Assembly: GCF_002592005.1 (NCBI RefSeq) | Contig: NZ_NVQF01000060.1 | Span: 1 to 37,964, forward strand | Direction: 5' to 3' | Length of the DNA stretch: 37,964 nt | Source of the DNA: Mycolicibacterium palauense | GTDB lineage: Bacteria; Actinomycetota; Actinomycetes; Mycobacteriales; Mycobacteriaceae | Shown: positions 33,559 to 37,964 of the stretch, piece by piece | Position numbering within the stretch: position 1 is the first letter of the stretch | Layout of the letters: each line of letters opens with the position of its first letter | Notes under the pieces: model-generated | What the model saw: the letters and a program-made list of their open reading frames with translations, nothing else | What the model was told of the DNA's origin: nothing | Database searches by the model: none | Made by a program: the position numbers and the translations under genes

Positions 33559-34344
33559 GTGACAGGTTGGTCCACCGAGCACCCCGGCGAGGTCGAAATG
33601 GACTTCGCCCGTGAGTGGGTCGAGTTCTACGATCCCGACAACGCCGAACACCTCATCGCCGCCGACCTGACCTGGTTGTTGTCGCGATGGACCTGTGTGT
33701 TCGGCACCCCGGCCTGCCAGGGCACGGTCGCCGACCGGCCCGACGACGGGTGCTGCTCACACGGGGCGTTCCTGGCCGACGACGACGACCGGGCCCGGCT
33801 GGACGACGCCGTCACGCAACTGACCGACGACGACTGGCAGTTCCGCGACAAGGGCCTGGGCCGCAAGGGGTACCTGGAGATGGACTCCTACGAGGACAAG
33901 CCCAACCTGCGGACCCGAAAGTACAAGGGCGCCTGCATCTTCTTGAACCGGCCCGGATTCAAGGCCGGAGTCGGCTGCGCGCTGCACACCAAGGCGCTCA
34001 ATCTCGGCGTCGAGCCGCTGACGATGAAACCCGACGTCTGCTGGCAGTTGCCGATCCGGCGCAGCCAGGAGTGGGTGACCCGGCCCGACGGCGTGGAGAT
34101 CCTCAGGACCACCATCACCGAGTACGACCGGCGCGGGTGGGGCTCCGGCGGCGAGGACCTGCACTGGTACTGCACCGGCGATCCCGCCGCCCACGTGGGG
34201 GCCCGGCCGGTCTACGAGTCCTACGGCCCCGAGCTGACCGAGCTGCTGGGCGAGAAGGCCTACGCCGAGCTGGCCGGGATGTGCAAACGGCGCGCCGGAC
34301 TGGGCCTGATCGCCGTGCACCCGGCGACCCGGCTGGCCGAGTAG
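33559..34344 (+). CDS. Cysteine-rich protein, Rv0495c-like
   Basis: 261 aa from GTG 33559 (MTGWSTEHPGEVEMDFAREW); a frame open to 33460 adds a low-complexity stretch across the ppx1 promoter and is not used, and ATG 33598 is an alternative. Conserved cysteines occur as WTCVFGTPACQG, DDGCCSHGAF, GACIFLNRPGF, GVGCALHTKA, KPDVCWQLPI and HWYCTGDP, suggesting a metal or Fe-S site, as in DUF3109-type proteins (inference). Function unknown. Convergent with regX3. Confidence 0.82.
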   Translation: MTGWSTEHPGEVEMDFAREWVEFYDPDNAEHLIAADLTWLLSRWTCVFGTPACQGTVADRPDDGCCSHGAFLADDDDRARLDDAVTQLTDDDWQFRDKGLGRKGYLEMDSYEDKPNLRTRKYKGACIFLNRPGFKAGVGCALHTKALNLGVEPLTMKPDVCWQLPIRRSQEWVTRPDGVEILRTTITEYDRRGWGSGGEDLHWYCTGDPAAHVGARPVYESYGPELTELLGEKAYAELAGMCKRRAGLGLIAVHPATRLAE

Positions 34345-34353
34345 CCGGCTTCA

Positions 34354-34425
34354 GCCCAACCGGGCGTCCCGCCCTGGGCCCAACGGGGCGTCCCGCCCTG
34401 GGCCCGACGGGGCGTCCCGCCCTCA
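34354..34425. repeat. 24 bp tandem repeat (3 copies) between convergent Rv0495c and regX3
   Basis: Units start at 34354, 34378 and 34402 (gcccaaccgggcgtcccgcc + ctgg and variants). Each contains GGGCG-TCC-CGCCC, so the array is also three small hairpins and may work as a bidirectional terminator. The last unit ends in the regX3 stop triplet. Confidence 0.93.
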
Positions 34426-35109
34426 ACCCTCCAGCTTGTAGCCCAGCCCCCGCACCGTCACCAGGTGCACGGGGTTGGCCGGGTCCGACTCGATCTTGGA
34501 CCGCAACCGCTTGACGTGGACGTCCAGCGTCTTGGTGTCCCCGACGTAGTCGGCCCCCCAGACCCGGTCGATCAGCTGGCCGCGGGTCAGCACCCGGCCG
34601 CTGTTGCGCATCAGGTACTCCAGCAGATCGAACTCCTTGAGCGGCAACGTGATCGGCTCACCGTTCACGCTGACCACGTGGCGTTCGACGTCCATCCGCA
34701 CCGGGCCGGCCTCCAGCACCCCGTCGGCCAGCGCGGCCTCGTCGACCTCGCCGCCGCGGCGCAGCACCGCGCGGATCCGGGCGATCAGCTCACGCGCCGA
34801 GTACGGCTTGGTCACGTAGTCGTCGGCGCCCAGTTCCAGCCCGACCACCTTGTCGATCTCGCTGTCGCGCGCGGTCACCATGATGACCGGCACGCTCGAG
34901 CGGGACCGCAGCTGCTTGCACACGTCGGTGCCCGACATGCCGGGCAGCATCAGGTCCAGGAGCACAATGTCGGCACCGGTTCGGTCGAATTCCGCCAACG
35001 CACTGGGGCCGTCGGCCACCACGGTGGCCTCGAACCCCTCCTTGCGCAGCAGGAATGCCAGGGGATCGGCGAGCGACTCCTCGTCCTCCACGATCAGCAC
35101 ACTGGTCAT
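34423..35109 (-). CDS. regX3: Phosphate-responsive response regulator RegX3
   Basis: 228 aa from ATG 35109. OmpR/PhoB class: receiver domain with VLIVEDEESLA, phosphoacceptor D52 in VLLDLMLPGMSG and VTKPYSARELIARI; winged-helix DNA-binding domain in the C-terminal 100 residues (LPLKEFDLLEYLMRNSGRVL, DTKTLDVHVKRLRSKIE, VTVRGLGYKLEG). Partner of SenX3; controls the phosphate-starvation response. ATG overlaps the senX3 stop as ATGA; M. tuberculosis instead has an intergenic MIRU repeat here. Confidence 0.97.
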   Translation of the reverse strand: MTSVLIVEDEESLADPLAFLLRKEGFEATVVADGPSALAEFDRTGADIVLLDLMLPGMSGTDVCKQLRSRSSVPVIMVTARDSEIDKVVGLELGADDYVTKPYSARELIARIRAVLRRGGEVDEAALADGVLEAGPVRMDVERHVVSVNGEPITLPLKEFDLLEYLMRNSGRVLTRGQLIDRVWGADYVGDTKTLDVHVKRLRSKIESDPANPVHLVTVRGLGYKLEG

Positions 35110-36341
35110 CGGCGTAGCAGTTCCTCTCCGTACTCGTTCACTGCCGGGCGTCGGCCGTGTTCGGCTTCGGGCCCGGGCGGTGGGGCGGGGCGGTCGTCGG
35201 GATAGGCGGGAATGGACACGGTGAACGTCGAACCGGTGCCGGGCTGGCTCCACAACCGGATCGATCCGTTGTGGTTGGCCGCGACGTGCTTGACGATCGC
35301 CAGCCCCAGCCCGGTGCCGCCGGTGGCGCGCGACCGGGCCTGGTCGACCCGGAAGAAGCGTTCGAACACCCGCTTCTGATCGGAGGGGGCGATGCCGATA
35401 CCGCGGTCGGTGACCGCGATCTCCACGTTGGGTCCCCGCCGGCGGCGGCTGATCGAGACCACCGAACCGCGCGGCGAGTAGGCGATGGCGTTGTCGATCA
35501 GATTGGCCAGCGCGGTGACGAGCAGCGTCTGGTCGCCAAGCACCCGGAACCCGCTCGGCGCATCGGTGGTCACCTCGATGTTGGCGTTGTCGGCGGCCAC
35601 CTTGTAACGCGAGATCGCTTCGGAGACAACGGTGTCGACGTCGACCGGGGACAGGTCCGGCAGCGGCTCGGCACCCTGCAGCCGGGACAGCTCGATGAGC
35701 TCGCCGACCATCCGGGCCAGCCGGTTGGACTCCTCGAGCACCTTGGCGCCGAACCGGCGCACGGTCTCGGGGTCGTCGGCGGACTCCAGCAGCGCCTCGG
35801 CCAGCACCCCCATCGCTCCCACCGGGGTCTTGAGCTCGTGGCTGACGTTGGCCACGAAATCGCGGCGGGTGGCCTCCATCCGGGCCTGCTCGGACTGATC
35901 GTCGACGTAGAACACCGCGAAGCGGCGGTCCTCCTCGGTCAGCAGCCGGACCCGGCCGCGCACCGCCAGCCCCGAGCGCGCCGCGGAATTGCGCCGCGGC
36001 TGGCTCAGATCGATCTCGGTGTCCTCGCCGGTGGCCAGCGTGCGCTGGGCGGCCGCCCACGCGCGTTCGTCGAGCAGCCGGCCGTGCACGAGCCCGAGCT
36101 CGGCGGCCCGGTCGTTGACGAACACCACATCGCGGTAGATGTCAACGACCACGACACCGACCGGGGCCTGAGCCACGATGTGGGCCAGCATCTGCGAGAC
36201 GGTGATACCGGCCTCGGCCCTCGTCGCCCGGGCCCGCCGTTCGGCGAGCCACGGCGCCGCCGCCAAGCCGACCGCGACTCCCCCGGCCAATGCCAGCAGG
36301 GCCACGATCCCGGCGAGCAGCACCGCCGACATCACACTCAC
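35106..36341 (-). CDS. senX3: Sensor histidine kinase SenX3
   Basis: 411 aa from GTG 36341 (MSVMSAVLLAGIVALLALAG), against 410 aa in M. tuberculosis. One membrane segment plus a second hydrophobic region, a PAS-like domain (about 45-150; GVVVVDIYRDVVFVNDRAAE), HisKA with H168 in FVANVSHELKTPVGAM, and HATPase with N-box LANLIDNAIAYSPRG, G1 VTDRGIGI and G2 GGTGLGLAIVKHV. Senses phosphate limitation through the Pst/PhoU system and phosphorylates RegX3. A repeated GTGAAC element lies about 100 bp upstream. Confidence 0.97.
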   Translation of the reverse strand: MSVMSAVLLAGIVALLALAGGVAVGLAAAPWLAERRARATRAEAGITVSQMLAHIVAQAPVGVVVVDIYRDVVFVNDRAAELGLVHGRLLDERAWAAAQRTLATGEDTEIDLSQPRRNSAARSGLAVRGRVRLLTEEDRRFAVFYVDDQSEQARMEATRRDFVANVSHELKTPVGAMGVLAEALLESADDPETVRRFGAKVLEESNRLARMVGELIELSRLQGAEPLPDLSPVDVDTVVSEAISRYKVAADNANIEVTTDAPSGFRVLGDQTLLVTALANLIDNAIAYSPRGSVVSISRRRRGPNVEIAVTDRGIGIAPSDQKRVFERFFRVDQARSRATGGTGLGLAIVKHVAANHNGSIRLWSQPGTGSTFTVSIPAYPDDRPAPPPGPEAEHGRRPAVNEYGEELLRR

Positions 36342-36433
36342 GCGAAAATCGTACGCATCGAGTGAACGACATCCCAGCAGCGTGCGGCCGAATCGGTACA
36401 AGTCACAGACTCACGGGAAGGTGTTCGAACTCC

Positions 36434-36449
36434 GTTCACGTGAGTTCAC
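36434..36449 (-). promoter_or_regulatory. Candidate RegX3-binding direct repeat
   Basis: On the minus strand GTGAAC-TCAC-GTGAAC: two copies at a 10 bp period, 93 bp upstream of the senX3 start, the layout expected for a PhoB-type dimer. Fits senX3-regX3 autoregulation. Just beyond it (36423-36430) is GTTCGAAC, half of an SOS-like palindrome without the N4 spacer. Confidence 0.5.
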
Positions 36450-36488
36450 CCGATGTTGGTGCAGAGTTGGGTGACCGCGGCCGGCCGG

Positions 36489-37235
36489 CTACTTGGCTCC
36501 CTGGCTGGCGACGGCGGCCGCACCGGCGGCCGCGGCCTCCGGATCCAGGTAGGTGCCGCCGGGCACCTTCGGGGTGAGGTTCTCGTCGAGGTCGTAGCGC
36601 AGCGGGATCCCGGTGGGGATGTTCAGCCCCACCACCTCGTCGTCGCTCATCCCGTCGAGGTATTTCACCAGCGCACGCAGCGAGTTGCCGTGCGCGGCGA
36701 TCAGCACGGTCTTGCCGGCCTTGAGGTCGGGCACGATGGTGCCCTCGAAGAACGGCACGAACCGGGCCACCACGTCGGCCAGGCACTCGGTCAGCGGACC
36801 GCCGTCGATGTCGGCATAGCGCGGGTCGGCGTCCTGGCTGAACTCGCTGCCCCGCTCGATCGGCGGCGGCGGGGTGTCGTAGCTGCGCCGCCACGCCATG
36901 AACTGCTCCTCGCCGTACTTGGCCTTGGTCTCGGCCTTGTCCAGGCCCTGCAGCGCCCCGTAGTGCCGCTCGTTGAGGCGCCAGTTGCGGGTCACCGGGA
37001 TCCAGAGCCGGTCGGCGGCGTCGAGGGCCAGGTGCGCGGTGGTGATCGCGCGGCGCAGCAGCGAGGTGTAGAGCACGTCGGGCAGCAGGTCCATCTCGGC
37101 CATCAGCTCGCCGCCGCGGATGGCTTCGGCCCGGCCTTTGTCGGTCAGGTCGACGTCCACCCAACCGGTGAACAGGTTCAGCGCATTCCATTCGCTCTCG
37201 CCGTGACGGAGCAGAATCAGCGTGGAGTCAGCCAT
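36489..37235 (-). CDS. gpmA: 2,3-bisphosphoglycerate-dependent phosphoglycerate mutase
   Basis: 248 aa from ATG 37235 (MADSTLILLRHGESEWN), against 249 aa for M. tuberculosis Gpm1; upstream ATGs at 37244 and 37247 are less likely. Glycolytic 3-PG to 2-PG isomerase. Phosphohistidine H11 in LLRHGESEWNALNLFTGW; YTSLLRRAITTAHLAL; NERHYGALQGLDKAETKAKYG; second catalytic His in LIAAHGNSLRALVKYLDG. A C-terminal Ala-rich tail. Precedes senX3 with a 147 bp gap that holds the senX3 promoter. Confidence 0.97.
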   Translation of the reverse strand: MADSTLILLRHGESEWNALNLFTGWVDVDLTDKGRAEAIRGGELMAEMDLLPDVLYTSLLRRAITTAHLALDAADRLWIPVTRNWRLNERHYGALQGLDKAETKAKYGEEQFMAWRRSYDTPPPPIERGSEFSQDADPRYADIDGGPLTECLADVVARFVPFFEGTIVPDLKAGKTVLIAAHGNSLRALVKYLDGMSDDEVVGLNIPTGIPLRYDLDENLTPKVPGGTYLDPEAAAAGAAAVASQGAK

Positions 37236-37301
37236 GTCAGGCATCATCTCACGCCCGGGCCCGATGCCGCCCGGCCAAGCGGCCGTCGACGAGCTGCGGT
37301 G

Positions 37302-37844
37302 TCAGGCCGGATCCGGCGGGCCGGCCCGGTCGCCGGACTCCTCGTCGATGAGGTGCTCGAAGGCGCGCAGGTTCTTCAGCGACTCCCCACGCGAGACGCG
37401 CCAGTCCCATTCCTTCTGGATCGAGGATTTGAAGCCCAGTTCCAACAACGTGTTGAAATCCGAGTCCACCGCCTCCAGCACCTGCCCCAGCACCCGGTCG
37501 ATCTCGTCGGCGGTCACCGACTCCAGGGCCATCCGGCCGACCAGATAGATGTCGCCGACGTTGTCCAGGGTGTAGGCGACGCCGTAGATCCTGCGGTTGC
37601 GCTTGAGCAGGAACCGGTAGACGCCCTCGAAGTTCTCGTCGGGCTTGCGGCACACGAACGCCTCGACCCGCACCGAGTGCTCGCCGACGCTGAGCATGGT
37701 GTTGGTTGTGAGCTTGCGCTCCCCGGGCAGTTCGACGATGAACCCGGGCAGGCCGCCGTGGGCGCCCTCGTGCCAGCTGTAGGGCAACTCACGGTCGTCG
37801 AGGGCCTCACGGATGATCTTCGTGACGGTCGCGGCGGCGGTCAC
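37302..37844 (-). CDS. YbjN-domain protein (Rv0487-like)
   Basis: 180 aa from GTG 37844 (MTAAATVTKIIREALDDREL), against 183 aa for Rv0487. YbjN/type III chaperone-like fold: LPGFIVELPGERKLTTNTML, SVRVEAFVCRKPDENFEGVY, LLKRNRRIYGVAYTLDNVGD, VGRMALESVTADEIDRVL and LLELGFKSSIQKEWDWRVS. Function unknown; the neighbour of gpmA and mshA in mycobacteria. The frame continues upstream but loses coding character, and another gene appears to end across this start. Confidence 0.88.
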   Translation of the reverse strand: MTAAATVTKIIREALDDRELPYSWHEGAHGGLPGFIVELPGERKLTTNTMLSVGEHSVRVEAFVCRKPDENFEGVYRFLLKRNRRIYGVAYTLDNVGDIYLVGRMALESVTADEIDRVLGQVLEAVDSDFNTLLELGFKSSIQKEWDWRVSRGESLKNLRAFEHLIDEESGDRAGPPDPA

Positions 37845-37964
37845 TAGGGCACCATGCTCTCTGCGAATGCTCTCGGAGTGTTCGTTGAAGGGACTCGGCG
37901 GGGACCGAGGTGACGGCCAGGTGCGGTCGCTCGTAGAGGGCCTGCATGACACCGCCGCCCTCGG
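37807..37964 (-). CDS. 3' end of an unidentified gene entering from the right edge
   Basis: The minus-strand frame ending at TGA 37807 reads EGGGVMQALYERPHLAVTSV then PAESLQRTLREHSQ. Its first 24 visible codons have third positions almost all G or C, unlike the other two frames, so this is probably coding; the codon bias fades before the stop, which lies 35 nt inside the YbjN-like gene. It does not look like the MshA C-terminus expected by synteny. Not identified. Confidence 0.4.
   Translation of the reverse strand, partial: EGGGVMQALYERPHLAVTSVPAESLQRTLREHSQRAWCPSDRRRDRHEDHP

Noticed and set aside
35107..36060. Single long frame joining regX3 with a senX3 mirror frame
   Set aside because: RegX3 starts at ATG 35109; the upstream part is an out-of-frame reading of senX3.
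36423..36430. SOS box near senX3 (GTTCGAAC)
   Set aside because: It is an 8 bp palindrome without the TCGAAC-N4-GTTCGA layout.

Overview
This 38 kb window is high-GC mycobacterial chromosome, probably from a non-tuberculous, Mycolicibacterium-like species. The basis is gene order: read right to left on the minus strand it follows the M. tuberculosis block Rv0487 to Rv0529 (YbjN-like protein, gpm1, senX3-regX3, ppx1, Rv0497-Rv0499, proC, Rv0500A, bS22, galE2, Rv0502, hadD, serB1, glutaredoxin, hemA-hemC-hemD-hemB, Rv0513/0514-like membrane genes, hemL, Rv0525, TlpA lipoprotein, ccdA, resB, ccsB). mmpS2/mmpL2, cmaA2 and Rv0492c-Rv0494 are missing. All assignments come from reading the sequence and from knowledge of the families; no database search was run.

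Layout. 1-1233: a repeat-rich 5'-partial gene leaves the left edge, followed by a frameshifted GH16-like gene. 1215-7306: a tightly overlapped operon hemL, phosphatase, TlpA-like lipoprotein, ccdA, resB, ccsB, which links haem precursor supply to system II cytochrome c maturation. 7392-9811: a 13E12-type DUF222/HNH endonuclease gene between two Ddn-like genes; its promoter carries both a PafBC (RecA_NDp) motif and a perfect LexA box. 9891-16339: a copper island with two P1B-type Cu(I) ATPases, one bearing an N-terminal cupredoxin domain in place of HMA domains, each behind a CsoR/RicR-type palindrome. Between them sit a DUF2236 oxygenase gene and a TetR gene that has no standard start codon. 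16403-18298: four small membrane-protein genes. 18295-23706: hemB, hemD, hemC, hemA and a glutaredoxin-like gene. 23808-27593: serB1, hadD, an acyltransferase and galE2, concerned with lipid and envelope metabolism. 27703-30281: bS22, the HTH protein Rv0500A, proC and a thioesterase. 30345-34344: Rv0498, Rv0497, ppx1 and Rv0495c. 34423-37964: regX3-senX3 (phosphate sensing), gpmA, a YbjN-like gene and a partial ORF at the right edge.

Most unusual signals. (1) At eight genes the 3' end is a short tandem repeat. In seven of them the repeat runs downstream from the stop, usually re-copying the stop triplet; unit sequence and length (11-25 bp) differ at every locus. (2) The HNH gene has two overlapping DNA-damage promoter elements and is probably leaderless. 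(3) The copper ATPases have operators placed over or next to the -10 element. (4) The TetR gene can only begin with ATA, overlapping the upstream stop as ATAG. (5) The GH16-like gene is split by one base. No gap between genes exceeds 300 bp; no rRNA, tRNA, CRISPR array or insertion sequence was seen.
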